58,120 nucleotides of DNA from Beijerinckiaceae bacterium (GTDB taxonomy: Bacteria; Pseudomonadota; Alphaproteobacteria; Rhizobiales; Beijerinckiaceae). The position numbers were made by a program, and so were the translations under genes. The notes beneath the pieces were generated by a model. The model had not been told where the DNA came from, made no database searches, and was given only the letters and a program-made list of their open reading frames with translations. The DNA lies in the NCBI GenBank assembly GCA_947478405.1, contig CANJVX010000017.1, forward strand, positions 1 to 58,120, in the 5' to 3' direction. Positions 7,457 to 16,856 of the stretch are shown in pieces. How positions within the stretch are numbered: position 1 is the first letter of the stretch; each line of letters starts with the position of its first letter.

Positions 7457-8941
7457 TCAGCCGGTTTCAGCGAGCAGCGAGAGCTGCTGGCGCGGCGTCT
7501 CGCCACGCACGTCGGTGAGACTGGTCGGATAATCGCCGGTGAAGCAATGGTCGGTGAATTGCGGACGAAGCGGATCGCGTTTCTCATAGCCCATGGCACG
7601 ATAAATACCGTCGACCGAAATGAAAGCGAGCGAGTCACAACCCATATATTCGCGCATTTCTTCCAGCGTATGGGTCGCTGCCAGCAACTTGTCGCGCTCA
7701 GGCGTGTCGATGCCGTAATAATCAGGATGGGTGATGGGGGGCGAGGAAATACGGAAATGTACTTCCTTGGCTCCGGCTTCACGCATCATGCGCACAATCT
7801 TCACCGAGGTCGTGCCGCGCACCACTGAATCATCGATCAGCACAACGCGCTTGCCCTCGATCACCGAGCGATTGGCGGAATGTTTCATCCGCACACCCAG
7901 TTCCCGAACACTTTGGGTAGGCTGGATGAAAGTGCGGCCCACATAATGGTTGCGGATAATGCCAAGCTCGAAAGGAATGCCGGATGTCTGCGCATAACCA
8001 ATGGCAGCAGGCACGCCCGAGTCCGGTACAGGCACAATGACATCCGCATCGATATGGGATTCTCGAGCCAGTTCCGCGCCCATCTTCTTGCGCACATCGT
8101 AAACATGGCGGCCATGCACATAGGAGTCTGGGCGCGCAAAATAAATATATTCGAAAATGCACGGACGCATCGGCATCGGCGGGAAGGGCTTGTGGCTCTC
8201 AATTCCGCTTTCCGAAATTACAACCACTTCGCCATTTTCAATATCCCGAACGAAATGCGCGCCGATAATGTCAAGGGCGCAAGTTTCCGACGCAAGAATG
8301 TAGCAACCATCAAGCTCGCCTAGAACCAGCGGGCGAATGCCCAGCGGGTCTCGCGCACCGATCAGCTTTTTGTTGGACAGGCCGACAAGCGAATAAGCCC
8401 CTTCGATCTGGCGAAGCGCTTCGATGAACCGGTCCAAGATCTTGGGTTTGCGCGAGCGGGCGACAAGATGCAGCACAACTTCCGTGTCAGATGTCGACTG
8501 ATAGATTGCGCCTTCCTTGATGAGATCGCGGCGCAGCGTCAGTCCATTCGTCAGATTGCCGTTATGGGCAACAGCAAAGCCACCTGAATTGAGTTCAGCG
8601 AAGAGCGGCTGCACATTGCGCAAAATGGTTTCGCCGGTCGTTGAATAGCGCACATGGCCAATGGCGGCTGTGCCAGGCAGGCGTTCAATCAGATTGCGGT
8701 TCGAGAAATGGTCACCGACAAGGCCAAGGCGGCGCTCGGAAGAAAAGCGCTTTCCATCAAAAGCAACAATGCCGGCGGCTTCTTGTCCGCGATGCTGAAG
8801 CGCATGAAGACCCAGCGCTGTAATGGCAGCTGCGTCCGGATGCCCAAAAATGCCAAAGACGCCGCATTCTTCTCGCAGGCGGTCGCTGTCGAGATCGAAA
8901 TCATCCTGCGAAGAGGGGGCGCTCACCATGTCAGTCTCCAT
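7457..8941 (-). CDS. purF: Amidophosphoribosyltransferase PurF
   Basis: PurF makes 5-phosphoribosylamine from PRPP and glutamine, the first committed step of purine synthesis. The 494-residue protein has the Ntn-type glutaminase nucleophile Cys26 in EECGVFGI after a propeptide, the glutaminase motifs GHVRYSTTG and AHNGNL, and a C-terminal phosphoribosyltransferase domain with the PRPP loop VVLIDDSVVRGTTS. ATG 8941 has AAGG about 5 bases upstream; an in-frame ATG four codons later is also possible and would give the same mature enzyme. Located between cvpA and an SDR gene on the minus strand, the usual purF-cvpA linkage. Confidence 0.98.
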   Translation of the reverse strand: METDMVSAPSSQDDFDLDSDRLREECGVFGIFGHPDAAAITALGLHALQHRGQEAAGIVAFDGKRFSSERRLGLVGDHFSNRNLIERLPGTAAIGHVRYSTTGETILRNVQPLFAELNSGGFAVAHNGNLTNGLTLRRDLIKEGAIYQSTSDTEVVLHLVARSRKPKILDRFIEALRQIEGAYSLVGLSNKKLIGARDPLGIRPLVLGELDGCYILASETCALDIIGAHFVRDIENGEVVVISESGIESHKPFPPMPMRPCIFEYIYFARPDSYVHGRHVYDVRKKMGAELARESHIDADVIVPVPDSGVPAAIGYAQTSGIPFELGIIRNHYVGRTFIQPTQSVRELGVRMKHSANRSVIEGKRVVLIDDSVVRGTTSVKIVRMMREAGAKEVHFRISSPPITHPDYYGIDTPERDKLLAATHTLEEMREYMGCDSLAFISVDGIYRAMGYEKRDPLRPQFTDHCFTGDYPTSLTDVRGETPRQQLSLLAETG

Positions 8942-9059
8942 CGGACCTTCGTGTCGTGCAGGCCATCGTCACCGCTTGCGGCGATAATGGGTAGATAGGT
9001 TGTCCACCCGCGCTTGTCACATGCGCGAATCCGCACGGGGTTGCCCCATACGAAAAAGA

Positions 9060-9635
9060 TCAGCTGCGCCGTCCGGGCGCGACACCTGCGGGGGGAACAT
9101 TTTCCTCCGGCACAAGTTCGTCGCCTTTCGGGCGGCGGAAACTTTTCATAAGTCCTTCCGGATCGTCCGGTAGCAATGCGAGCAGGCCTTCGCCGGTTAC
9201 GGCGAGCATCGGCGCGGTGCGCGATACCTTCACCCAGTCAGGCTGGTTTTTTCCCGGCACAAGCCAGGAATAAAAATAGAAGGCAACGACACAGAGCAGC
9301 AGTCCACGCGCAGCGCCGAAGACAAAGCCAAGTGAACGGTCGAGAGCACCAATGCGCGAGTCGAGGATCACATCGGACAATTTCACCGTGATGATCGACA
9401 CAATAATCAACGTCCCGAAGAAGATCGCTGCCACAGCGGCGGCAAGCGCCAGCTGTTCTTTGCCGATGTAGTTTTTCATCGTTGGCAGCAGAAGCGGATG
9501 GAAGTGATAAGCTGCCAGCGCAGCCGCTGCCCAAGAGGCAATGGCCAGTACTTCGCGCGTGAATCCGCGCAGCATCGAAAGCAGCGCCGAGATCAGGACG
9601 ATGACGATCAGTCCGAGATCGAGATAAGAGGGCAT
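9060..9635 (-). CDS. cvpA: CvpA family membrane protein
   Basis: A 191-residue protein with four predicted membrane helices beginning LDLGLIVIVLISALLSMLRG, the CvpA signature Arg-Gly-Phe-Thr-Arg-Glu-Val after helix 1, and a Gly-Arg-Asp/Asp-Arg-x-x-Gly-like loop (IGALDRSLGFVFGAARGLL). Family members are needed for colicin V export and biofilm or envelope integrity in other bacteria; molecular function is unsettled. It precedes purF by 118 bases on the same strand. The C-terminal 40 residues are polar, proline-rich and probably disordered. Confidence 0.93.
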   Translation of the reverse strand: MPSYLDLGLIVIVLISALLSMLRGFTREVLAIASWAAAALAAYHFHPLLLPTMKNYIGKEQLALAAAVAAIFFGTLIIVSIITVKLSDVILDSRIGALDRSLGFVFGAARGLLLCVVAFYFYSWLVPGKNQPDWVKVSRTAPMLAVTGEGLLALLPDDPEGLMKSFRRPKGDELVPEENVPPAGVAPGRRS

Positions 9636-9756
9636 GTTTTCAAAAGCCTTGGCGGCAAATTCGACTCACACATGGTCCGTATGGCGGGCCAGCACGCGCC
9701 CTCTATAGCCCATGCACTTGAGCCCCGTCACCCCTGAACAGTCCGTCCCACACAAC

Positions 9757-11163
9757 TCAGGCGCGCACGGCTTGTGGACGTGGGCGGTCGGCCGTGCTGC
9801 CGGCCGCAATATCGGCTACAAGTGCCGAAATATGGCCGCAGGCGCGCGCGGGAATGGCCGGAGCTTCACCCTCGCGTGCGGGAACGGGTGCGACAGCGCT
9901 GGCAAAGCCAAGCTTGGCGGCTTCTTTCAGGCGCAGACCTGCATGAACCACCGGGCGAATAGCGCCCGAGAGTCCGATCTCGCCGAAGAAAACCGTATCG
10001 GGAGGCAGGCGCGAACCGGTGAGTGAGGAGACCAGTGCCGCAGCAGCTGCCAGATCAGCCGCAGGCTCGCCAATCTTCAACCCGCCCGCGACATTGAGAT
10101 AGACGTCATGCTGGCCCAGCCTGACACCTGCATGGGCCTCCAGCACGGCAATGACCATAGAGAGGCGCGAGGATTCCCATCCCACCACGGCGCGCCGCGG
10201 CGTACCGAGCGAAGAGGGGGCAACCAAGGCTTGAATTTCGACCAGCACAGGCCGCGTGCCCTCCATGCCGGCAAAGACCGCGGCACCGGGCGCAGAGGCA
10301 TCACGCCCCGCCAGAAACAAGGCGGAGGGGTTGGAGACTTCCGCCAAACCTAGGCCTGTCATTTCGAAGACACCGATTTCATCTGTGGGTCCAAAGCGGT
10401 TCTTCACCGCGCGCAGAATCCGGAAATGGTGTCCGCCATCGCCCTCGAAGGAAACCACGGCATCGACCATATGTTCGACGACACGGGGCCCCGCAATTTG
10501 TCCGTCCTTGGTGACATGGCCAACGAGGATCACGGTTGCGCCCGATGTTTTGGCGTAGCGGATGAGGGCTTGGGCTGCACCGCGCACCTGGGTCACCGTG
10601 CCGGGCGTTGCTTCGACCTTGTCGGTCCACATGGTCTGGATGGAATCGATGATGACTAGGGCCGGGCGGGGGCCTTGCGAGAGCGTTGCGATAATATCTT
10701 CCACGCTGGTTTCGGCTGCCAGTTCCACGGGGGATTTGGCAAGACCCAGACGTTCGGCGCGTAGCCGCACCTGCGCCACCGCTTCTTCGCCCGAAATATA
10801 GGCGACCCGATGCCCCTGATTGGCCAGCGTCGCACAGCACTGGATCAGCAGCGTCGATTTGCCGATGCCCGGCTCGCCACCCAGCAGGATTACAGAGCCC
10901 GGAACAAAGCCTCCGCCCGTCACACGGTCCAATTCGGCGATACCGGTAACGATGCGCGGGGCAGGCCTGTTCTCGCCATCCAGCCCCTCTAGGACGAAGA
11001 CACGGCCCTTGCGCGCGCCAATGGCCTGCTGGGCGCCAATTCCCGAGCTGCCCGTCTCCTCGATAATGGAATTCCAATCGCCACAGGCCTCGCAGCGCCC
11101 CGCCCACTTCTGGCTCAAGGCGCCACAGCTTTGGCAAACAAATTGGGACCGGACTTTCGCCAT
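9757..11163 (-). CDS. radA: DNA repair protein RadA
   Basis: RadA is a RecA-like, Lon-like ATPase that helps branch migration and processing of recombination intermediates. The 468-residue protein carries the N-terminal zinc finger with Cys10, Cys13, Cys24 and Cys27 (CQSC and CEAC), Walker A GEPGIGKST at about 95-103, the RadA-specific KNRFGPTDEIG motif, and a C-terminal Lon-protease-like domain (HDVYLNVAGGLKI) that lacks protease activity in this family. Length and motifs are normal. It lies 121 bases upstream of cvpA on the same strand. Confidence 0.98.
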   Translation of the reverse strand: MAKVRSQFVCQSCGALSQKWAGRCEACGDWNSIIEETGSSGIGAQQAIGARKGRVFVLEGLDGENRPAPRIVTGIAELDRVTGGGFVPGSVILLGGEPGIGKSTLLIQCCATLANQGHRVAYISGEEAVAQVRLRAERLGLAKSPVELAAETSVEDIIATLSQGPRPALVIIDSIQTMWTDKVEATPGTVTQVRGAAQALIRYAKTSGATVILVGHVTKDGQIAGPRVVEHMVDAVVSFEGDGGHHFRILRAVKNRFGPTDEIGVFEMTGLGLAEVSNPSALFLAGRDASAPGAAVFAGMEGTRPVLVEIQALVAPSSLGTPRRAVVGWESSRLSMVIAVLEAHAGVRLGQHDVYLNVAGGLKIGEPAADLAAAAALVSSLTGSRLPPDTVFFGEIGLSGAIRPVVHAGLRLKEAAKLGFASAVAPVPAREGEAPAIPARACGHISALVADIAAGSTADRPRPQAVRA

Positions 11164-11234
11164 AGCGGAGCGCCTCTCATCGATTCAGAATGAGAACAAT
11201 ACCAGAACAGACGGGGTGAGGCTAGCAATTTTTC

Positions 11235-11322
11235 CGTCCTTGCGAGCGCAGCGAAGCAATCCAGGAGCTTCAAGCGTGACCTCTGGATTACCGCGTCGGC
11301 CTTCGGCCTCCTAGCAATGACG
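11235..11322. repeat. Dispersed palindromic repeat (copy 4, complete)
   Basis: Begins CGTCCTTGCGAGCGCAGCGAAGCAATCC and ends with a TCGGCCTTCGGCC hairpin core and CTAGCAATGACGG. Both arms are recognisable with a few changes. It separates alr and radA, which are on the same strand, and may divide their transcripts. Confidence 0.7.
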
Positions 11323-11337
11323 GCGGGGTGGCCGGCG

Positions 11338-12447
11338 TCAGCCGCCGACATATTGCCGGTGATAGCGCGCCCCAAGACGCGTCAAAATCTCATAACCGAT
11401 TGTGGCTGAGCGCAGGCCCAGATCATCGACCGTGATGTCCTCGCAGAGCAATTGGGCGCTCGCGCCGTGCAAAGCCGCTTCCGGCACGTCCGTCACATCG
11501 ATTACGGTCAGATCCATCGACACGCGCCCGGCAAAGGGGCAGCGCACACCTGCAACCATGGCTTCGCCACCGGAGCGCATATCGGTTGCCATGGCTGCGC
11601 GCGGCAGGCCATCGGCATAGCCAATGCCAATGGTCGCCAGACGCGTGCGGCGCTTGGCCGTCCATTGCGCATTATAGCCAACCTTGTCGCCACCCTCGAT
11701 GCTCCGCACTTGCAGGATTGGCGCTTCCAAACTCACGACAGCGCGCATCGGATTGGCAAGGCCCGGCGTCGGATTGCCGCCGTAGAGCGCGTAACCGGGA
11801 CGTACGAGATCTCCATAAGGTTTTTGCGGCAGAAACAGACCGGAAGAATTGGCCAGCGATGTGCGTGCATGGGGTGCTTGCGCACGAATAGATGCAAAGC
11901 GTGCAATCTGAATATCGTTGAGCGGATCCTCGTCCTCTTCCGACGAGACGAAATGTGTCATTAGAAGATCGATTGCAATGTTTTTGCCCAAAGCACCCGC
12001 AACATCGCTCGGCGCAAGGCCCAAACGGTTCATGCCTGTGTCGACATGCAAAGCGCAGGCGCGCATGCCCGGCACATTCTGCCAGAGTCCCACATTCTCC
12101 ATCGATCCCAGAACAGGGCGCAGATTGTGTTCCAATAACGTGGCGACAGAATCATGGGGCAGACCATTCAACACATAGATTGTCGCTTGCGGTGCGGTGG
12201 TGCGCACACGCACACCTTCACTCGCATGCGCAACAAAAAATGTTTTGCATCCCACTTTTGCCAGAGCAGGCACCGCCGCTTCGATGCCAATGCCATAAGC
12301 ATCGGCCTTGACCACCGCACCGCATTCTGCGGGTGCCACGCGCGCGGCCAGCAGCGCCCAGTTCGCGGCCAGCGCGCCCAGATCGATGGTGAGACTGGCT
12401 TGCGCCGTTTCTCGTGCGGGGCTGGAGGAAAGGATCACGTCGCTCAC
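11338..12447 (-). CDS. alr: Alanine racemase
   Basis: Alr interconverts L- and D-alanine for peptidoglycan. The 369-residue enzyme has the PLP lysine Lys47 in VVKADAYGIG, an N-terminal TIM-like barrel, and the catalytic Tyr in VGYNAQW near the start of the C-terminal beta domain, followed by TIGIGYADG and MDLTVIDV segments typical of the family. Its start codon overlaps the dnaB stop by 4 bases, so the two genes are translationally coupled on the minus strand. Whether this is the main biosynthetic racemase or one of two cannot be told from the window. Confidence 0.95.
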   Translation of the reverse strand: MSDVILSSSPARETAQASLTIDLGALAANWALLAARVAPAECGAVVKADAYGIGIEAAVPALAKVGCKTFFVAHASEGVRVRTTAPQATIYVLNGLPHDSVATLLEHNLRPVLGSMENVGLWQNVPGMRACALHVDTGMNRLGLAPSDVAGALGKNIAIDLLMTHFVSSEEDEDPLNDIQIARFASIRAQAPHARTSLANSSGLFLPQKPYGDLVRPGYALYGGNPTPGLANPMRAVVSLEAPILQVRSIEGGDKVGYNAQWTAKRRTRLATIGIGYADGLPRAAMATDMRSGGEAMVAGVRCPFAGRVSMDLTVIDVTDVPEAALHGASAQLLCEDITVDDLGLRSATIGYEILTRLGARYHRQYVGG

Positions 12448-13946
12448 ATCTGCCCCGGCAGATGATCCTCTTTGGCCATATTGCCGAAGCGGGTCATTTC
12501 GGCTTCGAACGAGAGTTCGACCATGCCCGTGGGGCCATGACGCTGTTTGCCGATGATGACTTCAGCGCGACCGTGCACACGGTCCATTTCGCTTTGCCAT
12601 TTCATATGTTCCTCGGTGCCGGGCGTCGGCTGCTTGGCGTTGAGGTAATATTCCTCACGATACACAAAAACGACAACGTCGGCGTCCTGTTCGATCGAGC
12701 CTGATTCACGCAGATCCGACAATTGCGGGCGCTTGTCATCGCGGTTTTCCACCTGACGCGACAATTGCGACAGCGCCATGATCGGCACGTTCAATTCCTT
12801 GGCCAGCGCCTTCAGGCCGGTGGTGATTTCGGTCAATTCCTGCACGCGGTTTTCGCCCTTGCTCTTTGAGCCTGAGAGCAATTGCAAATAGTCGACGACG
12901 AGCAGATCAAGCCCGCGCTGGCGCTTGAGACGGCGTGCGCGCGCTGCCAGCTGCGCAATCGAAATGCCACCCGTCTGGTCGATATAAAACGGGATCTGCT
13001 GCATCTGCCTGGCAGCATCGGCAATACGGTTGAACTCCTGTTCAGTCATGTCGCCGCGGCGTATCTTGTAGCCCGCAACACCCGATTGCTCGGCGATGAT
13101 ACGCGTGGCCAGCTGTTCGGCGGCCATTTCGAGCGAGAAGAAGCCGACAATGCCGCCATTCACGGCCTCGATCGATCCGTCGGGCTTCACACGGGATTCG
13201 TAGGCCTTGGCGATGTTGAAGGCGATATTGGTGGCCAGTGCCGTTTTGCCCATGCCCGGGCGTCCGGCGACGATCACAAGGTCGGAGCGCTGCAGACCGC
13301 CCATTTTCTTGTCGAGGTCGACAAGTCCTGTGGCGATACCCGCCAGCTTGCCGTCGCGCTCATAGGCATTGGCAGCCATTTCCACTGCCGATTTGAGGGC
13401 CATGTGGAATGTCTGGAACCCGCCGCCGTATTTGCCCTGTTCAGCGATTTCGTAGAGGCGGCGTTCGGCCTCTTCAATCTGCTCGCGTGGCGCGGCATCA
13501 ACCGGGGCATCATAGGCCGTATTGACGATGTCCTCGCCAATGTTGATCAGATTGCGGCGCACGGCGAGATCATAGATCGTGCGGCCGTAATCTTGCGCAT
13601 TGATGACTGTTGTGGCTTCAGCTGCCAGCCGGGCGAGATATTGCGGCACGGTAATGCCGCCCAGATCATGATCGCCCAAAAATGTTTTCAGCGTGACAGG
13701 TGTCGCCGTCTTGCCGGCTTTGATGAGCTGCGACAGTACTTCGAAAACACGCCGGTGCAGCTCTTCGGAAAAATGTTCGGCGATCAGAAAATCCGAAATG
13801 CGATCATAGGCATCATTATTGACGAGAATAGCGCCCAGCAACGCCTGCTCCGCTTCAATATTATGCGGCGGCGTTCGATAGGCCGGACCAGAGGATTCTG
13901 CCGGAACGAGATTGAAGCGACCTGTATATTGTTCCACGGCGGACAT
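12444..13946 (-). CDS. dnaB: Replicative DNA helicase DnaB
   Basis: The hexameric 5'-3' helicase of the replication fork. The 500-residue protein has the N-terminal helical domain (HNIEAEQALLGAIL near residue 28), a linker, and the RecA-like motor with Walker A GRPGMGKT near 228, Walker B VVDYLQLL, and the conserved SQLSRQVENR and SDLRESGSIEQDAD motifs. No intein is present, although the P-loop is a common intein site. It reads on the minus strand downstream of rplI and overlaps alr. The region between it and rplI carries a strong intrinsic terminator. Confidence 0.98.
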   Translation of the reverse strand: MSAVEQYTGRFNLVPAESSGPAYRTPPHNIEAEQALLGAILVNNDAYDRISDFLIAEHFSEELHRRVFEVLSQLIKAGKTATPVTLKTFLGDHDLGGITVPQYLARLAAEATTVINAQDYGRTIYDLAVRRNLINIGEDIVNTAYDAPVDAAPREQIEEAERRLYEIAEQGKYGGGFQTFHMALKSAVEMAANAYERDGKLAGIATGLVDLDKKMGGLQRSDLVIVAGRPGMGKTALATNIAFNIAKAYESRVKPDGSIEAVNGGIVGFFSLEMAAEQLATRIIAEQSGVAGYKIRRGDMTEQEFNRIADAARQMQQIPFYIDQTGGISIAQLAARARRLKRQRGLDLLVVDYLQLLSGSKSKGENRVQELTEITTGLKALAKELNVPIMALSQLSRQVENRDDKRPQLSDLRESGSIEQDADVVVFVYREEYYLNAKQPTPGTEEHMKWQSEMDRVHGRAEVIIGKQRHGPTGMVELSFEAEMTRFGNMAKEDHLPGQM

Positions 13947-14178
13947 TGCGTCTCAGGGTTCCAGAGTGCGGGTGCATTTTTTTGTGGATCCGCTGCACAG
14001 AATAGTCCGGCACCGGCGCGTTTGTCATTGCACTCTTCTGCCGGAACAGCGAGGGCTGTTGCGGCACATACACGCACTGGACGTGGATCATTCCCGTTAC
14101 GCACAGGCTAACACAAAGGACTAAAAGTTGGTCTTGACTCTTTTCGCCTTGAGTATCGCCAAGAAGCGTGTTCGCCCC

Positions 14179-14220
14179 AAAAAAAAGCCCGCAACTTTCG
14201 TCGCGGGCTTTTTTTATTTT
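14179..14220 (-). terminator. Intrinsic terminator after rplI
   Basis: AGCCCGC (14186-14192) and GCGGGCT (14203-14209) form a GC stem flanked by an A-run (14179-14186) and a T-run (14209-14220). It can terminate in either direction; with genes on the minus strand it ends the rpsF-rpsR-rplI transcript before dnaB. Confidence 0.85.
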
Positions 14221-14231
14221 TTGCGTTGCGA

Positions 14232-14801
14232 TCAGCGGTCGCCGAGGCTTCCGCCGGTTTCGGCCAGAGCCGCGCCGATTTCGAGACCGAGATCGTCCAT
14301 CGAGGTTTCTTCGCGCGTGGTGAGCTCTTCGCCCTTGGCCTGACGCTCGGCTTCTTCGGCCGAACGGGCAACGTTAATCGTCACCTTTGCGGTCACTTCC
14401 GCATGCATCTGCACGGGCAGATTGTGCAGGCCAAGAGTCTTGATGGGCGTCGACAGCACAACCTGGTTGCGATTGGCCGAGAAACCGCCAGCGGTGATGG
14501 CTTCTGCAATATCGCGCGTCGAGACTGAGCCGTAGAGCTGGCCGGTTTCACCCGCCTGGCGGATGATGATGAAGGTCTTGCCGTCGAGCTTGTCGGCAAC
14601 GGCCTGTGCTTCGGTCTTCAGTTCGAGGTTGCGGGCTTCAAGCTGAGCACGTTGCGTCTCAAAATGCTTCTTGTTGGACTCATTGGCGCGCAGTGCCTTG
14701 CCGCGTGGCAGCAGGAAGTTGCGGGCAAAACCGTCCTTGACGCGGACGACATCGCCCATCTGGCCGAGCTTGGCGATACGTTCGAGAAGAATGACATGCA
14801 T
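14232..14801 (-). CDS. rplI: Ribosomal protein bL9
   Basis: bL9 binds 23S rRNA and reaches toward neighbouring ribosomes. The 189-residue protein begins [19 protein letters not shown], followed by [19 protein letters not shown], the signature N-domain, a long connecting helix, and a C-terminal domain containing [14 protein letters not shown]. It is about 40 residues longer than the Escherichia coli protein because of an acidic C-terminal tail, common in alphaproteobacteria. A GGAGACTTCCC stretch precedes the ATG. It follows the DUF2232 membrane protein by 24 bases in the ribosomal protein operon. Confidence 0.98.
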   Translation of the reverse strand: MHVILLERIAKLGQMGDVVRVKDGFARNFLLPRGKALRANESNKKHFETQRAQLEARNLELKTEAQAVADKLDGKTFIIIRQAGETGQLYGSVSTRDIAEAITAGGFSANRNQVVLSTPIKTLGLHNLPVQMHAEVTAKVTINVARSAEEAERQAKGEELTTREETSMDDLGLEIGAALAETGGSLGDR

Positions 14802-14825
14802 GGGAAGTCTCCTTTGAATTGAAAT

Positions 14826-15785
14826 TTATGCGGTGGCAGGCGGGGGCGCCCGACGCCGCGTGACTGGAATGAGGCTGTCGAACATGCCGACCGCCGCAGC
14901 GAGCAGAAGCGGCCAGGCCGTCAAGGTGATAAGGGCATAGAGGCCGAAGAGAAGCGCCGCGCGAACGGGATTGCCGCGCAGAAACCCATGCACCACGGCC
15001 AGGCCGTGCAGCGCATAAGCGGTGAGGAAAGATGCCGCCAGCGTCGATGCAATAGCGCGTGGCATTTCACCAAGCGTGCAGGCAGCAACAGCAGCCAACA
15101 AGACCCAGATGCAATCGCGCGGCAGGCGCAATTCGAAGGGAAGATCGCTTTCGCCTTGATCCATCAGGGCAGACGCGCGCGCGACTTTTGCGGCCAACCA
15201 AAGATTGAAAGCCAGCATCAAAGTGCTAGAGGCCGCAAACATGGCGGGAAAGGCGATCACAGCCATACGTGCAAATTCGCGTGCTGACAGTCCGTAGGGA
15301 ATATTGGCCTCGCCCTTGAAGAATGTGCGAATGGCCGGCGCCAGTTGGAGCGCGGTCTCATCGAAATCCATGCCGCGCATCATCATCACGCTTAGTGGCA
15401 CAAGTGCGATCATGGCTGATAAAACCGTCACCCATGCCAGCATCTGTCCCTTTGAATAGGCCGGAATAGATATCGTTTCGGCGCTTTCGGCGAGCGTCAC
15501 AACACGCAGGCGTGCGGCAAGGTGGGAGAGGAGTGCTGCAGGCAGCCCCAACGTCAGAACGAAGAAGAGAGCAAAAGCGGGAGTCAGCCCGACTGCGAGC
15601 GCGGCGGCGCCTGCCAAAGTTGCAGCAACTGAGGAAATAGTGCCAAAGCCCAGGCCCGCGATCATGATCGGCAGGGGCCCAAAAAAGGCCAGCATCATGG
15701 CAGCTGTCGTTCCCTTCACCGGAATGAAGAAAAGGAGGGCAGACGCGAGACCCGCGCCCAATGCTATGGCGGCCTTGAAAAACAT
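14826..15785 (-). CDS. DUF2232 family membrane protein
   Basis: A 319-residue, very hydrophobic protein with about seven or eight predicted membrane helices, starting FFKAAIALGAGLASALLFF and ending with a polar tail RRRAPPPATA. Proteins of this type (PF09991) lie between rpsR and rplI throughout Hyphomicrobiales. The family shows distant resemblance to integral membrane proteins in the same slot in other phyla, but no activity is known. Its placement inside a ribosomal protein operon implies constitutive growth-linked expression. Confidence 0.85.
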   Translation of the reverse strand: MFFKAAIALGAGLASALLFFIPVKGTTAAMMLAFFGPLPIMIAGLGFGTISSVAATLAGAAALAVGLTPAFALFFVLTLGLPAALLSHLAARLRVVTLAESAETISIPAYSKGQMLAWVTVLSAMIALVPLSVMMMRGMDFDETALQLAPAIRTFFKGEANIPYGLSAREFARMAVIAFPAMFAASSTLMLAFNLWLAAKVARASALMDQGESDLPFELRLPRDCIWVLLAAVAACTLGEMPRAIASTLAASFLTAYALHGLAVVHGFLRGNPVRAALLFGLYALITLTAWPLLLAAAVGMFDSLIPVTRRRAPPPATA

Positions 15786-15904
15786 CGGTTCTTTCAGACT
15801 GTCCCGTTTGCACGGTTAGGGCGGAGAGGTCCGTCCAGCCTTTCATCCGGACCATTCCGGGTGAAGCCTCCCCCTGTTGTGCAGGGAGAGGTGAGTTCGT
15901 TTCT

Positions 15905-16141
15905 TTAAGCGATCACGTAGGGCAGAAGGCCCAGAAAGCGGGCGCGCTTGATGGCCTGAGCCAGTTCACGCTGCTTCTTGGCAGACACCGCCGTAATGCG
16001 CGAGGGCACGATCTTGCCGCGCTCGGAAATGTAGCGCGAGAGGAGACGTGTGTCCTTGAAGTCGATTTTCGGCGCATTCGGGCCCGTAAAGGGGCAGGTC
16101 TTGCGACGACGGAAGAAGGGGCGACGGACGGGAGCGGACAT
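15905..16141 (-). CDS. rpsR: Ribosomal protein bS18
   Basis: A 78-residue basic protein with the bS18 core (RRKTCPFTG, then [22 protein letters not shown] and [19 protein letters not shown]). It pairs with bS6 on the 30S platform. Its ATG overlaps the last base of the rpsF stop (TGATG), so the heterodimer partners are translated together. Alphaproteobacterial length, no oddities. Confidence 0.98.
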   Translation of the reverse strand: MSAPVRRPFFRRRKTCPFTGPNAPKIDFKDTRLLSRYISERGKIVPSRITAVSAKKQRELAQAIKRARFLGLLPYVIA

Positions 16142-16587
16142 CAGAAGCCTCCTTCGCTGGAAAATTCATCGCGACGGGGACGGGGCGCGCGGCCCGAGTC
16201 ACCACGGCCGCCTGGCCCACGGCGGTCGCCACGATCACCACCGCGTTCATCGCGGTCAGCATCGTCACGCTTGCGCATCATGGCCGACGGGACTTCCTCG
16301 TGCTCTTCGACACGGATCGTGAGGACGCGCAACACGTCTTCATTGATCGACTGCAAACGTTCCATTTCGTTCACGGCTGCCGAAGGCGCCTCAATATTGA
16401 GGAGCGAGAAATGAGCCTTGCGGTTCTTCTTGATCCGGTAGGCAAGGGACTTCACGCCCCAATATTCGATCTTGTGAACTTTTCCGCCATTGGCTTCGAT
16501 CACGCCTTTGAATTGCTCCGTCAAGGTTTCCACCTGCTGGGCGGTCACGTCCTGACGGGCAAGGAAAATATGCTCATAAAGAGCCAT
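16141..16587 (-). CDS. rpsF: Ribosomal protein bS6
   Basis: A 148-residue protein beginning [19 protein letters not shown] with the bS6 ferredoxin-like fold and the [21 protein letters not shown] segment. The C-terminal 35 residues form an Asp/Arg/Gly-rich tail ([19 protein letters not shown]) that is longer than in gammaproteobacteria, where the tail is a site of polyglutamylation; here it is a low-complexity, charged extension of unknown role. First gene of the rpsF-rpsR-DUF2232-rplI operon. Confidence 0.98.
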   Translation of the reverse strand: MALYEHIFLARQDVTAQQVETLTEQFKGVIEANGGKVHKIEYWGVKSLAYRIKKNRKAHFSLLNIEAPSAAVNEMERLQSINEDVLRVLTIRVEEHEEVPSAMMRKRDDADRDERGGDRGDRRGPGGRGDSGRAPRPRRDEFSSEGGF

Positions 16588-16764
16588 GGGCTTGCCTTTC
16601 TCTGTTTCTCAACATGCCGCTGGCGCGGAGCCCTTCGAGCCCGGAGAGAGGCCCGACGGAATGCATTTCGAAGGCGGGAACACGGGAAGACGGGTTTTTG
16701 AGGCCCTTTCGTCTCAAGAGACGACCTTCCGTTCAGCCCCCGGCCGGAAGCATGCGAAGCGCGG

Positions 16765-16792
16765 TTTATAGAGGTTTTGGGAGGGGATGCAA
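16765..16792 (-). promoter_or_regulatory. Candidate promoter of the rpsF operon
   Basis: On the minus strand TTGCAT (16792-16787) and TATAAA (16770-16765) are 16 bases apart. A start near 16758 would give a leader of about 170 bases before rpsF, long enough for a structured autoregulatory element. Confidence 0.45.
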
Positions 16793-16812
16793 GGGGGAAA
16801 GGGGAGCCTTTG

Positions 16813-16845
16813 TGGTGTCCTTGCTAGGGCAAGCGAAGCACACCA
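16813..16845 (-). terminator. Possible hairpin terminator after the YkgJ-type gene
   Basis: TGGTGT (16813-16818) and ACACCA (16840-16845) pair with an inner TTGC/GCAA pairing. There is no strong U-run. Its sequence (CCTTGC, AAGCGAAGCA) resembles a decayed copy of the dispersed palindromic repeat. Confidence 0.35.
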
Positions 16846-16856
16846 GAAAACAGGCC

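Noticed and set aside
12882-14111. Long plus-strand open frame of 409 codons opposite dnaB
   Set aside because: It is antisense to a full-length DnaB with all helicase motifs; its translation is Cys/His/Arg-rich with no family features, as expected from high-GC codon use on the other strand.
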